Shown here in pieces: positions 1 to 9,045 of a stretch of DNA of 64,000 nucleotides (positions within the stretch are counted from its first letter, which is position 1; each line of letters opens with the position of its first letter). Made by a program: the position numbers and the translations under genes. The DNA comes from Dyella caseinilytica. GTDB lineage: Bacteria > Pseudomonadota > Gammaproteobacteria > Xanthomonadales > Rhodanobacteraceae. The stretch spans positions 806,001 to 870,000 of the forward strand of contig NZ_CP064030.1 in assembly GCF_016865235.1 (NCBI RefSeq), in the 5' to 3' direction. Below the pieces are notes generated by a model. It worked only from the letters and a program-made list of their open reading frames with translations. It was not told where the DNA came from and did not search any database.

Positions 1-2217
1 CCCTTCGGCCATCACCGTCGCCAGTTCATACGGCGAGTAGTCCGCGACTTTCAGGCCGCGGCGGTTGACGAACAGATAGCGTCCGCTCATCGGGCTGATC
101 CACGAAAGCTTGGCGCGTTCGAAATGGTCGTCTGTGCTGTTGAACTCCAGCCAGGTGCCGGGCTTGAGTTCGCTGACGTGCTCAAGTTCCTCGCGCACTT
201 CCGGTGCGACAGTCGCTGCGTCGGGCTCGGCAAGGGCCGGATCGTCTTCCAGGTCAGCCATGCTTTCGGCCAGTGGCTGGATGCTTTCAGGAATCGGCAG
301 CGGCGCGGGCGTACCTTCGGCGGCCTGTGGCTGCTGTTCGGTGGTGGGAATGGCCGCTTCGCCAAGCTGCTGGCGATAGTAGGTGTGCAATTGGCCGAGC
401 AGGCGCTCGATGTCGGCGTCCTGGAAGGCTACGTTCGCCAGGCCCTTGCGCAGCGCGCGCTCGATGCCGGGCAGCAGCTGGCGCAGGTCGCGCTTGGCTT
501 CCGGGGTGCGCACCGGCTTGGTGCTGGCGATAAAGGCGTCGACGAAGCGCAGCGCCTCGCGGAGCTCGGGCGATTCGTCGCCTTTGCGCAGGATGGTCAG
601 CACCAGATAGTTGGCCCACGCGCGCGACAGCACGCCATGGACCAACGGTGGCAGCACATGGTCGCCAATGCGGTTGAGGATTTCACGTGCGGCGCGGCGG
701 CGCGCCTGTTCCAGTTTCTCGCGGCCACGCGTCGATTCGGCGACGCGTTGCTCGGCCAGTTCGGCGCGGCGACGGTTGCTTTCCTGGAACTGCTGCAGTT
801 CGGCGAACAGGCGATCGAAGATCGTCATGTCGTCGTCGAATTCCTGCAGCAAACGCTCGACGATGGCTTTGACGGTGTCGTGCAGGCGACCATCGCGGTC
901 GGATTCTTCCGACCAGCTCTTGGCTGCCTCTGCCAGGCCATCGAGCAGGCGGCGCGCCGGATGTTGACGGTGCGCGAACAGCTTGCGGTCGATGATCGCG
1001 GCTTTCAAATACGGAATTTGCAGACGTGCCAGCATGACCTGCATCTGCGGCGGCAGATTGCGGTCTTCGAGGATGAACTCGAACAGCATGCCGACCAGGT
1101 CGATGGTGTCTTCGTCCATCGTGGCGATCTGGCCCGGCTTCTGGCCACGCAGAGAACCCAACTGACTTAGCAGCTGTTCTTTCAGCTGCAGCACCTGTTG
1201 GGTGATATCCATGGCGCTGGCGCCGCCCGTCGACAGCGGCATGACCGGCACCGTCGCCGCCTGACTTTGCAGCACGCTGAGCGCACCGATCAGTTCGTTG
1301 GCGGTGGGCAAGGGGCCTTGTGTCAAAGCCGAAAGCGGCACATCCGGATGAGCCCGGCGGGCGCCGAACAGGGTGCGCAGCGTCTGTAGTAATTCCGCCG
1401 ACGCTTCGCTGTCGTCCGCCACCGGGGCGGCCACATCGCCGGCGGCAGCTGCGGCGGTGCCCGTGGCTGTTCCGCCGCCGGGGCGCACCACTTCGTGACG
1501 CAGCTGCGGCAGCACGCCGGCACGCATCAGCTCGGCATTGGTTTCCTGGTACAGCTCGTCCAGCGAAGCCATCACGTAGCGATCGAACAACTTGTAGATG
1601 ATCAGCTTCACACGCATGTCGGCGCTGAGTTCGCGCATCGACAGACGGAACGCCTGAGCGAGCAAGGCAGGGCCGACCGGATTGGTGGCGTCTTCGATCT
1701 TCGCGCCGCCGCAGATCACCGAGAGACGCTGGTTCACTGCGAACAGGTCGCGAGCCAGGCGGGTCTCGTTCTTGCCGATCATGCTGGTGATGGCCAGCGA
1801 TTCTTCCAACTCGTTGTCCGCCACCAGAGAAAGTTCGATCGAACCGGCTAGTGGCGTGGCAGTGCCGCTTTGCGAGGTCGAGCGCTGGCCGCTGACGAAA
1901 TCATTCAGTTCGCGCGACACCTGCGCCAGGAAGCTACGCTCGATCACTGGGCGGCGCTTGCGCACCTCGCGCATGCCATCGAAGTAATGCATCTGCGCGG
2001 CGTTGTTCTCGGCCTTTTCGGCAAGATCGAACAGTGCATCGTCGACGTGCTCGAACATGTTGCCAATGTATTGCTGCAGGCGGCGGGTGGCGATGCTCCG
2101 GACGGCATTCAACAAGTCGCCTCCACGGCCGCTGGAGGGGTCCAGCCGCTGGCTCAAATTGACGATGTTCGATGGCTCGTTGGCTGGATTCATCGCCACA
2201 CCCCTGTGGTTGGCCAT
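1..2217 (-). CDS. DUF1631 family protein (partial, C-terminus outside window)
   Basis: Translating the minus strand from ATG at 2217 gives 739 codons without a stop up to the window edge, so the C-terminus is missing. The product starts MANHRGVAMNPANEPS, is largely helical and charged, and has a low-complexity Ala/Gly/Thr linker around 1420-1490. Its last visible part (residues about 690-739) reads like a small beta domain (LEFNSTDDHFERAKLSW, then GRYLFVNRRGLK). Overall sequence and position beside purE fit the DUF1631 family of gammaproteobacteria, whose function I do not know. An in-frame ATG at 2193 has a slightly better purine-rich stretch (AGGGGTG) upstream and could be the real start. 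Plus-strand open frames across this region, such as 124-1170, are shadows of this gene. Confidence 0.8.
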   Translation of the reverse strand, partial: MANHRGVAMNPANEPSNIVNLSQRLDPSSGRGGDLLNAVRSIATRRLQQYIGNMFEHVDDALFDLAEKAENNAAQMHYFDGMREVRKRRPVIERSFLAQVSRELNDFVSGQRSTSQSGTATPLAGSIELSLVADNELEESLAITSMIGKNETRLARDLFAVNQRLSVICGGAKIEDATNPVGPALLAQAFRLSMRELSADMRVKLIIYKLFDRYVMASLDELYQETNAELMRAGVLPQLRHEVVRPGGGTATGTAAAAAGDVAAPVADDSEASAELLQTLRTLFGARRAHPDVPLSALTQGPLPTANELIGALSVLQSQAATVPVMPLSTGGASAMDITQQVLQLKEQLLSQLGSLRGQKPGQIATMDEDTIDLVGMLFEFILEDRNLPPQMQVMLARLQIPYLKAAIIDRKLFAHRQHPARRLLDGLAEAAKSWSEESDRDGRLHDTVKAIVERLLQEFDDDMTIFDRLFAELQQFQESNRRRAELAEQRVAESTRGREKLEQARRRAAREILNRIGDHVLPPLVHGVLSRAWANYLVLTILRKGDESPELREALRFVDAFIASTKPVRTPEAKRDLRQLLPGIERALRKGLANVAFQDADIERLLGQLHTYYRQQLGEAAIPTTEQQPQAAEGTPAPLPIPESIQPLAESMADLEDDPALAEPDAATVAPEVREELEHVSELKPGTWLEFNSTDDHFERAKLSWISPMSGRYLFVNRRGLKVADYSPYELATVMAEG

Positions 2218-2486
2218 TAACTTCTGTCGACGGACTGCCTGCTTATCCAAGCAACATAAGCGAAAACGGGTTTCCCCGCCATGCCGGACGTCAAGGATTT
2301 TAGCTTTGGTGTTCAACCCCAGGCCCAGGCGACAGGAACTTGCGTGGAGCTGACTTGGGGGCTTCGCATGGTGCATGGATGCGCCGCCTACGAAGCAAAC
2401 GTGCAAGTGCTTGATTTGTGAAGCTGCGTCAGGTGCCGCACGCGGTGGGTCGGAGAAAAATCCGGGACGGATTTTTCAGGCCATGC

Positions 2487-2753
2487 TCAGGCGGCGAAGT
2501 CGTTGAATTGGGTGGTGCCGATACCTTCCTCGGGGAGCATCACCGGGATGCTGTCCTCGATCCGGTAGATCACCTTGCGGTCCACGGTGATCAGCCCTTC
2601 GCTCAACCGGGCCTGCACAGTGGCGCCCGCCACGTTCAACACCTGGCCGGCGTCGATGGCCTGGTTCACGGTGCTCAGTTCGCTGCTGGTGAGCGGACGC
2701 ACCGGAGTCTTGCTTACCGGGCAGCAGAGAATGTCGAGCAGGCGCTTATCCAT
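2487..2753 (-). CDS. Trm112 family / UPF0434 (YcaR-like) small protein
   Basis: The 88-residue protein begins MDKRLLDILCCPVSKTPV, the hallmark start of Trm112/YcaR proteins. These are small one-domain proteins that in other organisms bind and activate methyltransferases; the bacterial role is not settled. Only the first Cys pair region (LLDILCCP) is evident. The second zinc Cys pair is absent, as in many bacterial members. The frame could extend upstream to 2954, but that part overlaps purE on the other strand and is unlike the family, so the start is set at the ATG at 2753. It is divergent from purE, with 68 bp between start codons. It is often annotated beside kdsB or lpxK, neither of which is here. 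Confidence 0.85.
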   Translation of the reverse strand: MDKRLLDILCCPVSKTPVRPLTSSELSTVNQAIDAGQVLNVAGATVQARLSEGLITVDRKVIYRIEDSIPVMLPEEGIGTTQFNDFAA

Positions 2754-2772
2754 GGTCGGGCGAGAGGTATCG

Positions 2773-2798
2773 TTGCAATGCGGGGAAGCACGTACAAT
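2773..2798 (+). promoter_or_regulatory. Possible purE promoter
   Basis: TTGCAA (2773-2778) and TACAAT (2793-2798) lie in the 68-bp gap between the Trm112-like gene and purE. The -10 hexamer is good but the spacer is only 14 bp, so the -35 assignment is weak. Transcription would start about 15-20 nt before the purE ATG. No purine riboswitch fits in this space. Confidence 0.3.
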
Positions 2799-2821
2799 AT
2801 CCCCTTTTGGACGACCGGGCC

Positions 2822-3325
2822 ATGACGGTAACAACGGCAGCACCGCGGGTTGGTGTGGTGATGGGGTCGCGTTCGGATTGGGAAACCATGACGCATGCGG
2901 CTGACCTGCTCCAGGAATTGGGCGTGTCCCACGAGGTTCGGGTGGTCTCCGCACACCGCACGCCGGATCTCCTGTTCCAGTACGCGGAAGAAGCGGTCAG
3001 TCGCGGCATCCAGGTGATCATTGCCGGCGCCGGTGGGGCCGCTCATCTACCTGGCATGCTGGCAGCCAAGACTCGTTTGCCCGTGTTTGGCGTGCCCGTG
3101 CAGTCCAAGGCACTCAACGGTATGGATTCGCTGCTTTCCATTGCCCAGATGCCGGCCGGTATCCCGGTGGGCACATTGGCGATCGGCCGGGCCGGCGCGG
3201 TCAATGCCGGCTTGCTCGCGGCGGCGGTGCTTGCGTTGCACGATCCGGCGCTGGCCAAGGCGGTCGAGGCTTATCGCTCCCGTCAAACCCAGTCGGTACT
3301 GGATAACCCGGATCCTCGCGCGTGA
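2822..3325 (+). CDS. purE: N5-carboxyaminoimidazole ribonucleotide mutase
   Basis: PurE converts N5-CAIR to CAIR in de novo purine synthesis, in the cytoplasm. The 167-residue product has the class I signature: GVVMGSRSDWETM at the N-terminus (phosphate-binding GSxSD), the catalytic His in SAHRTPD, and AGAGGAAHLPGM. The length is typical of bacterial PurE. The frame extends back to a TTG at 2807, but the ATG at 2822 (MTVTTAAPRVGVV) is preferred. Its TGA stop overlaps the GTG start of purK (GTGA), so the two are translationally coupled. Confidence 0.97.
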   Translation: MTVTTAAPRVGVVMGSRSDWETMTHAADLLQELGVSHEVRVVSAHRTPDLLFQYAEEAVSRGIQVIIAGAGGAAHLPGMLAAKTRLPVFGVPVQSKALNGMDSLLSIAQMPAGIPVGTLAIGRAGAVNAGLLAAAVLALHDPALAKAVEAYRSRQTQSVLDNPDPRA

Positions 3326-4479
3326 CCGAACGTAAGCAACCTGTTCTGGGCATTCTCGGTGGCGGACAGCTGGCCCGCATGTTGGCGCTTGCCGCGGCGC
3401 CGTTGGGCGTCAAGACCCTGGTGGTGGATAGCGCTGCCGATGCCTGTGCGGGCCAAGTAGCGCCCTTGCGGCTGGCCGACTGGACCGACTACGCCACGCT
3501 GGAAAAATTCGCCGCGGAAGTCGATGTGGTGACGTTCGATTTCGAGAACGTGCCGGCTGAGACGGCGCACTGGCTGGCTGAGCGCGTGGCGGTATTCCCT
3601 GATCCTCGCGCCCTGGCCGTCGCACAGGATCGTCTGGCCGAGAAGACACTGTTCCGCGAATGTGGCTTGCAGACACCGGCGTTCGAAGCGATCGATACCC
3701 GTGAAGATCTCGATCGTGCGCTAGCCGTCATCGGTGCGCCGGCGATTCTCAAGACACGCCGTCTCGGCTACGACGGCAAGGGCCAGTTCCGTATCAAGCA
3801 GTTGTCCGATGCGGACGCCGCCTGGGCTGCACTGGGCGCACAGGCCAGTGCGCATGGCCTGATTCTGGAAGCCTTCGTGCCGTTCGATCGTGAGCTTTCG
3901 GTGCTCGCCGTGCGCACACGCGACGGTGATTTTCGCATCTGGCCGCTGACCCAGAACTGGCACACCGATGGTGTGCTTAGCCTCAGTCTTGCGCCTGCGC
4001 CTGACGTGGATGCGCTGCAGGTGCGTGCCGCGGAATTGGCTCGCGTGCTTGCCGAGCGATTGGGCTACGTGGGTGTCTTTGCGCTGGAGCTGTTCGTCAA
4101 GGACGGGCAATTGCTTGGTAATGAAATGGCGCCGCGCGTGCACAACTCGGGTCACTGGACTATCGAAGGTGCGGTGGCCAGCCAGTTTGAGAATCACGTG
4201 CGCGCCGTGCTGGGTTTACCGCTTGGGGATACCGCGACACGCGGCTACTCGGTGATGTTCAACTGGATTGGTGATTTGCCGGATCCTACGCCTGTGCTCA
4301 GCACCGTGGACGGGCACTGGCATGACTATGGCAAGCAATCGCGGCCGGGACGCAAGGTGGGTCATGCCACGGTGTGTGCGCGGGAAGCGAAGGTGTTGGC
4401 AGCGCGAGTGGGCGAGATTGCGCAAGCGCTGAAGCGCGAAGAACAGGCAGTCCCTGCCGTTCACGCGTTGACGAAATAA
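3322..4479 (+). CDS. purK: N5-carboxyaminoimidazole ribonucleotide synthase
   Basis: PurK uses ATP and bicarbonate to carboxylate AIR, giving the substrate of PurE. The 385-residue ATP-grasp protein opens with GILGGGQLARMLALAA. It contains TRRLGYDGKGQ (ATP-grasp loop), EAFVPFDRELSVLAVR, and NEMAPRVHNSGHWTIEGA, which carries the metal-binding Glu/Asn motif and the substrate contacts. The start is GTG at 3322, overlapping the purE stop by four bases, so purE and purK form one operon. A perfect 10-bp hairpin follows the stop codon immediately. Confidence 0.97.
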   Translation: MTERKQPVLGILGGGQLARMLALAAAPLGVKTLVVDSAADACAGQVAPLRLADWTDYATLEKFAAEVDVVTFDFENVPAETAHWLAERVAVFPDPRALAVAQDRLAEKTLFRECGLQTPAFEAIDTREDLDRALAVIGAPAILKTRRLGYDGKGQFRIKQLSDADAAWAALGAQASAHGLILEAFVPFDRELSVLAVRTRDGDFRIWPLTQNWHTDGVLSLSLAPAPDVDALQVRAAELARVLAERLGYVGVFALELFVKDGQLLGNEMAPRVHNSGHWTIEGAVASQFENHVRAVLGLPLGDTATRGYSVMFNWIGDLPDPTPVLSTVDGHWHDYGKQSRPGRKVGHATVCAREAKVLAARVGEIAQALKREEQAVPAVHALTK

Positions 4480-4504
4480 CCCTCTCTCCCCTTTGGAGAG
4501 AGGG
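4480..4504. repeat. Intergenic CCCTCTCTCC palindrome after purK
   Basis: This is a perfect 10-bp stem (4480-4489 with 4495-4504) and a 5-base loop, directly after the purK stop. It is followed by GCTGGGATGAGGGG, a flank I recognise from dispersed intergenic repeats in Xanthomonad-type genomes. No T-run follows, so it may act as a mRNA 3'-end stabiliser rather than an intrinsic terminator. Degenerate pieces of similar composition continue to 4665, and a related stem occurs at 48972-49010. No gene is seen in the rest of 4505-4670. Confidence 0.55.
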
Positions 4505-4670
4505 CTGGGATGAGGGGACATTCTTACCTTGCGTCTGATTCGAAGCAGACGCCGAATACAGTGTTTCGCAAGAGTGCCCCCCTCACCTCGATCCTCTTCC
4601 TCGCTCCTCAAGACGAGGCCGTCCTTGGCCTCTATCCGCGTCCCAATGAGGAGAGGAAGAAGGGTCCTGC

Positions 4671-5252
4671 TTAGGCGAGGTTCTTCGCCGCGAAGTCCCA
4701 GTTCACCAAATCCCAGAACGACTCCACGTACTTCGGACGCGCGTTGCGGTAGTCGATGTAGTAGGCGTGTTCCCACACGTCGATGGTGAACAGCGGCTTG
4801 TCGCTGCCGGTGATCGGCGTGGCGGCGTTGGACGTGTTTACGATGCCCAGCGAGCCATCGGGACGCTGCACCAGCCAGGTCCAGCCTGAACCGAAGTTGC
4901 CGGTCGCCGACTTGGTGAACTCTTCCTTGAACTTGTCGAAGGAGCTGAAGGCCTTGGTGATGGCATCGGCCAACTTGCCGGTCGGCGCATTGTCCTTCAG
5001 CGGCTTGCGCATCGAGTGCCAATAGAAGGTGTGGTTCCAGATCTGTGCCGCGTTGTTGAACACGCCGCCGGAGGACTTCTTGATGATGTCTTCCAGCGCG
5101 GCGCCCTCGAACTCGGTGCCCTTGATCAGGTTGTTGAGATTGGTCACATAGGCCTGATGGTGCTTGCCGTAGTGGTACTCGAGCGTCTCGGCCGAGATGT
5201 TCGGCTCCAGCGCGTTCTTTTCATAGGGCAGCGGGGGAAGTTCGATCGCCAT
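4671..5252 (-). CDS. sodB: Superoxide dismutase, Fe type
   Basis: The enzyme dismutates superoxide to peroxide and oxygen in the cytoplasm. The 193-residue product has the standard Fe/Mn SOD ligands: His in EYHYGKHHQAYV, His in NHTFYWHSM, and Asp plus His in DVWEHAYYIDYRN. Length and the AAQIWNHTFYW and GSGWTWL segments fit iron-type SodB. The frame could run upstream to 5390, but ATG at 5252 has a good ribosome site (CAGGAG) and gives the canonical N-terminus MAIELPPLPY. It is divergent from grxD, so the 96 bp between them holds both promoters. Confidence 0.96.
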   Translation of the reverse strand: MAIELPPLPYEKNALEPNISAETLEYHYGKHHQAYVTNLNNLIKGTEFEGAALEDIIKKSSGGVFNNAAQIWNHTFYWHSMRKPLKDNAPTGKLADAITKAFSSFDKFKEEFTKSATGNFGSGWTWLVQRPDGSLGIVNTSNAATPITGSDKPLFTIDVWEHAYYIDYRNARPKYVESFWDLVNWDFAAKNLA

Positions 5253-5348
5253 GGGTAACTCCTGGGCGTTGGCTGAGGAATGCGGTTGGCCGCCGATGGC
5301 GGCTGGTACACTACCGGTCTGCTGCATTGTAGTGATGAATCGAAACTT

Positions 5349-5675
5349 ATGGACGTCAACGAGCGAATCAAGGCGGTGCTTGCCGAGCACCCGATCGTGC
5401 TCTTCATGAAGGGCACGCCAGAGTTTCCGATGTGCGGCTTCTCCAGTCGTGCGGCGCAGGCGCTAAAAGAGGCGAACGCCACGTTTCATGCCGTGAACGT
5501 GCTGGCTGATCCGGAAATCCGCGCTGCGCTGCCGCACTACGCCAACTGGCCCACCTTCCCGCAGCTGTTCATCCAGGGCGAGCTGATCGGTGGCTGCGAC
5601 ATTGTGGAAGACCTCAAAGCGTCTGGTGAATTGGTGCGCATGGCCCTTGATGTCGCGGGCGAGAGTCACGCATGA
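5349..5675 (+). CDS. grxD: Monothiol glutaredoxin, Grx4 type
   Basis: Grx4-type proteins carry or transfer [2Fe-2S] clusters, usually with BolA partners. The 108-residue product has the CGFS active site (Cys29), preceded by FMKGTPEFPM, plus WPTFPQLFIQGELIGG and the GGCDI motif that binds glutathione. The start is ATG at 5349 (MDVNERIKAVLAEHP), because longer in-frame versions add sequence unlike the family. Its stop overlaps the start of the next gene (ATGA), indicating an operon with the SDR and probably marC. The adjacent sodB is divergent. Confidence 0.95.
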   Translation: MDVNERIKAVLAEHPIVLFMKGTPEFPMCGFSSRAAQALKEANATFHAVNVLADPEIRAALPHYANWPTFPQLFIQGELIGGCDIVEDLKASGELVRMALDVAGESHA

Positions 5676-6439
5676 GTCTCCCGTTGCATCGCCTGCCCGA
5701 AGCCTGGACGCCATCCCATACCTTGTTGGATGGTCGCGTGGTGCTGGTCACTGGTGCGTATGGCGGATTGGGCAGCGCGGTGGCACGCGCTGCGGCACGC
5801 GCCGGTGCGACCGTGGTGATCACCGGTAAGCGCAAGCGCCGGCTCGAACAACTTTACGATGCGATGATCCAGGAAGGTCTGCCCGAACCGGTCATTCATC
5901 CGCTCGACATGGAAACGGCCACGCCACGTGATTACGAAGCGTTCGTCGAAGGTGTGCAGCGTGACCTTGGCCGTCTGGATGGAATCGTCCACGCGGCAGC
6001 GAGCTTTGCCGGCCTGACGCCGATTGCGATGTACAAGCCGGATGTCTGGTTGCGCGCCTTGCATGTGAATGTTTCCGCACCTTTTGCACTCACCCAGGCC
6101 TGCCTGCCGTTGCTGACGACAGCGCCCGACAGTGCAGCCGTGTTCGTGCTCGATAATCCGGAACTCGTGCAGCGCGCGCATTGGGGCGCCTACGGCGTAT
6201 CGAAGGCAGCGCTGGAGCGCTTTGTTGCGATTCTCCATCAGGAGCACGACGAAGGTGCCTTCCGCGTGCACGCTTTGTTACCAGCCCCCATGCGCACCAC
6301 GTTGCGCCGTACGGCTTATTTCGGCGAAGACACCTTGCAGCATCCTTTGCCGGATGACACCGCCGGTGCCGTGATCTATCTGCTGAGCAACCAGGCTGCG
6401 GCAGCACGCGGCGCTGTGTTGGACTTACGCGTGACATGA
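5672..6439 (+). CDS. SDR family oxidoreductase (YciK-like)
   Basis: This is a short-chain dehydrogenase/reductase of 255 residues with an NAD(P)-binding TGAYGGLGSAVA motif (TGxxxGxG) at about residue 27 and an active-site YGVSKAALE pair (Tyr and Lys). HAAASF stands in place of the usual NAG motif. The catalytic Ser position is unclear: the strand before the Tyr reads FVLDNPELVQ, as in the poorly characterised YciK group. It overlaps grxD by four bases. The substrate is unknown. Confidence 0.85.
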   Translation: MSLPLHRLPEAWTPSHTLLDGRVVLVTGAYGGLGSAVARAAARAGATVVITGKRKRRLEQLYDAMIQEGLPEPVIHPLDMETATPRDYEAFVEGVQRDLGRLDGIVHAAASFAGLTPIAMYKPDVWLRALHVNVSAPFALTQACLPLLTTAPDSAAVFVLDNPELVQRAHWGAYGVSKAALERFVAILHQEHDEGAFRVHALLPAPMRTTLRRTAYFGEDTLQHPLPDDTAGAVIYLLSNQAAAARGAVLDLRVT

Positions 6440-6491
6440 TCGCAACAAGCGGTATTCAGTTGCGCGCTGGCGCGATCAGACAGGGGGTGGA

Positions 6492-7103
6492 ATGGAAACG
6501 CAGATGACTACTTTGTCGGCGGCGATCCTGCTGTTCCTGATCATGGATCCGCTCGGCAATATCCCGATCTTCCTGAGCTTGCTCAAGGACGTGCCGCCCA
6601 AGCGCCGCCGTGTGGTGATGGTGCGCGAATTGCTGATCGCGCTGGCGGTATTGCTGGTGTTCCTGATGGGCGGGCAGCTGATCCTTAAGTTGCTGCAACT
6701 GCGGGAGGAGTCGATCAGCATTGCTGGTGGCATCGTGTTGTTCCTGATCGGCATTCGCATGGTGTTTCCGCCCGCAGACGGCGGCGGCATTTTCGGCGGT
6801 ACCGGCGAGGGCGAGCCTTTTATCGTCCCGATGGCGATTCCCGGTGTGGCCGGTCCTTCGGCGATGGCTGCCTTGCTGCTGCTCACCAATACCGAGCCGG
6901 GACGTACAGCCGATTGGGCGATCGCGTTGCTGTGCGCCTGGCTGGCAACGGCGGTCATCCTGTTGAGTTCCACTTACCTGTTCCGCTGGCTGGGCAAGAG
7001 TGTGCTGACAGCACTGGAGCGGGTGATGGGCATGTTGCTGATTGCGCTTTCCGTGCAGATGTTCCTGAGTGGCATCGCGGCGTATTTGCACCTGAAGGTT
7101 TGA
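6492..7103 (+). CDS. MarC family integral membrane protein (YhgN-like)
   Basis: The 203-residue protein is almost entirely hydrophobic, with about six transmembrane segments. The first contains the family motif FLIMDPLGNIPIF, and later comes PMAIPGVAGPSAMA. These are characteristic of MarC/YhgN inner-membrane proteins, whose function is unknown; an early link to multiple antibiotic resistance was not upheld. It lies 52 bp after the SDR gene on the same strand, so it may share the grxD transcript. METQMTTL is the chosen start; the second Met at codon 5 is possible. Confidence 0.88.
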   Translation: METQMTTLSAAILLFLIMDPLGNIPIFLSLLKDVPPKRRRVVMVRELLIALAVLLVFLMGGQLILKLLQLREESISIAGGIVLFLIGIRMVFPPADGGGIFGGTGEGEPFIVPMAIPGVAGPSAMAALLLLTNTEPGRTADWAIALLCAWLATAVILLSSTYLFRWLGKSVLTALERVMGMLLIALSVQMFLSGIAAYLHLKV

Positions 7104-7258
7104 CGCGCGCGCTTGCTTGTCGAGGACAGGTAACAAGCTCTTAAGAAATGGCCCGTGGCTCATCGTGTATTCTTGCGATTGAGACAAGTTTGACTGCGTA
7201 ATTTCGCGCAGTTGTCACACTCGATCGGCAACATGGATGAAAATCAAGGGAGGCGGTC

Positions 7259-8971
7259 ATGCTTCGCGTTGAACAGGCCCTTACCGAGCGTCTGCCATGG
7301 CTTGCACAGCATCCCATGATTCGTCGGCCTGTCGCCGGCATGCTGGGCCGCCTTGCCGATGAAGCGGGATTCAATCGGGTACTCGATCGTATCGGTAATG
7401 CCGAGGGTTCTGCGTTCGCCGAAAAGGCGCTCGACGTACTTGGTTGCAGTTATCACGTCGGCCAGCGCGAACGGGAAAATATTCCGGTCGAAGGCGGTGT
7501 GCTGATCGTCGCCAATCATCCACTTGGCATGCTGGACGCGATGGCACTGGTCGATCTGATCGGATCGGTGCGTAAAGACATCCGCATTCTGGGCAACGAC
7601 TTCCTGGCGGCGATCCCGCAGCTCGGTCCGATCTTGTTGCCGGTTGACGTCTTCGGCAGCGGCGCAGCATCACGTTTGCGCAATGTCTATCGCGCGCTGG
7701 ATCGCGGCGAAGCCTTGATCGTTTTCCCGGCCGGAGAAGTGTCGCGAATGGGACCGGCCGGTGTGCGTGATGGACGGTGGTCGGATGGTTTCGCCCGTCT
7801 CGCCATGCGCAGCAAAGTACCGGTGTTGCCGATCCACGTAGCGGCACGCAATTCGGCGATGTTCTACGGTCTGTCGATGCTGGCCAAGCCCTTGAGCACG
7901 GCGATGCTTCCGCGTGAGGCGGTTGCCACGAACGTAAGCCGGATCGGCTTCAGCGTCGGTGCGTTGGTCAGCGCAGAGGAACTGGAAGCACGTAGCGGCG
8001 GGTCGACCCAGCGCGCGGCGAACCTCATGCGGCGCCACGTATACCGGCTTGGTCGCCGGCGTGGTTTGATCTTCGGCGGCCAGGTGCCACTGGCGCATCC
8101 GGAACCGGTCGATCGTGTGGCGCTGGAGCTGGCTCAGTGCGAGAAGCTCGCTGATCTTGCCGACGGCAAGCAGATTGTGGTGCTGCGCGGATCCACCGAT
8201 GGTGCGGCGCTGCGCGAGATTGGCCGCCTGCGCGAACTGACGTTCCGCAAGGTGGGCGAGGGCACCAACACGCGTCGCGATCTGGATACCTACGATGCGC
8301 ATTACGAGCACCTGGTGCTGTGGGATCCCAAAGTCCTGCGCATCGTCGGCTCGTATCGCCTGGGTCACGGCGGACGCCTGATCACCGACCGCGGCATGGG
8401 TGGCCTTTACACCGCCAGCCTGTTCAATTATTCGCCCGCACTGGAATCGCGTCTGGCCCAAGGTCTTGAGCTGGGCCGCAGCTTTATCGCCCCGGCGTAT
8501 TGGCGTTCGCGCGCACTGGATCAGCTGTGGCAGGGCATTGGCCTGTATCTGCAGCGCCATCCGGAATTGCACTACCTGTTCGGCCCGGTCAGCATGTCGG
8601 TCAGCTTGCCGCGTCAAGCCCGTGAGTGGATCGCTGCCGCGCATCAGCATTACTTCGGCGTGTCTGGTCTGGCTTCCGCTCGGCAGCCCTTCAAGGTGTC
8701 GCCGGATGTACTGGAAGGGGTCCGTCGTGAGCTGGAAGGCCTGGACGCGGCCAGTGGATTGGGGCGGCTCCGGAATCATTTGGATGCCCTCGGCGTCACC
8801 CTGCCGGTGTTGTATCGCCAGTATGTCGACCTGGTCGAGCCCGATGGTGTGCAATTTCTTGATTTTGGTGAGGACCCGGGCTTCTCCGGCTGCGTCGATG
8901 GCCTGGTGATGCTCGATCTGTCCCGCCTCAAGCCTGCCAAGCGCGCCCGCTACCTGGGCAAAGACGCCTAA
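7259..8971 (+). CDS. Bifunctional acyltransferase: PlsC-like domain plus OlsB/hemolysin-like GNAT domain
   Basis: The product is a 570-residue two-domain protein. The N-terminal half (about 60-270) is a lysophospholipid acyltransferase, with ANHPLGMLDAM as the His/Asp motif and IVFPAGEVSR as the glycerol-phosphate-contact motif. The C-terminal half (about 300-560) resembles the OlsB/hemolysin acyl-ACP N-acyltransferases, with FRKVGEGTNTRRDLDTYD, YEHLVLWDPK and RIVGSYRLG. The same pair of activities makes ornithine lipids as OlsA plus OlsB, or as the fused OlsF. I infer an aminolipid role, but the product has not been proved for this layout. ATG at 7259 follows GGGAGG at good spacing. A terminator follows. 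Confidence 0.82.
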   Translation: MLRVEQALTERLPWLAQHPMIRRPVAGMLGRLADEAGFNRVLDRIGNAEGSAFAEKALDVLGCSYHVGQRERENIPVEGGVLIVANHPLGMLDAMALVDLIGSVRKDIRILGNDFLAAIPQLGPILLPVDVFGSGAASRLRNVYRALDRGEALIVFPAGEVSRMGPAGVRDGRWSDGFARLAMRSKVPVLPIHVAARNSAMFYGLSMLAKPLSTAMLPREAVATNVSRIGFSVGALVSAEELEARSGGSTQRAANLMRRHVYRLGRRRGLIFGGQVPLAHPEPVDRVALELAQCEKLADLADGKQIVVLRGSTDGAALREIGRLRELTFRKVGEGTNTRRDLDTYDAHYEHLVLWDPKVLRIVGSYRLGHGGRLITDRGMGGLYTASLFNYSPALESRLAQGLELGRSFIAPAYWRSRALDQLWQGIGLYLQRHPELHYLFGPVSMSVSLPRQAREWIAAAHQHYFGVSGLASARQPFKVSPDVLEGVRRELEGLDAASGLGRLRNHLDALGVTLPVLYRQYVDLVEPDGVQFLDFGEDPGFSGCVDGLVMLDLSRLKPAKRARYLGKDA

Positions 8972-9014
8972 GTTAAGCCCCGATCCAACGATAAGTGATT
9001 GTTCTTAGACGCAC

Positions 9015-9045
9015 AAAGGCCGCCCCTGGGGCGGCCTTTGTCGTT
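9015..9045 (+). terminator. Intrinsic terminator of the acyltransferase gene
   Basis: Self-complementary arms AAAGGCCGCCCC (9015-9026) and GGGGCGGCCTTT (9028-9039) are followed by a T-rich tail. They lie 44 bp after the stop codon. Confidence 0.85.

Noticed and set aside
124..1170. 348-codon plus-strand frame
   Set aside because: It is antisense to the DUF1631 gene, whose minus-strand translation reads as a proper protein over 739 codons. The plus frame matches no family.
2754..2821. Purine riboswitch before purE
   Set aside because: The gap is only 68 bp and shows no purine-aptamer features.
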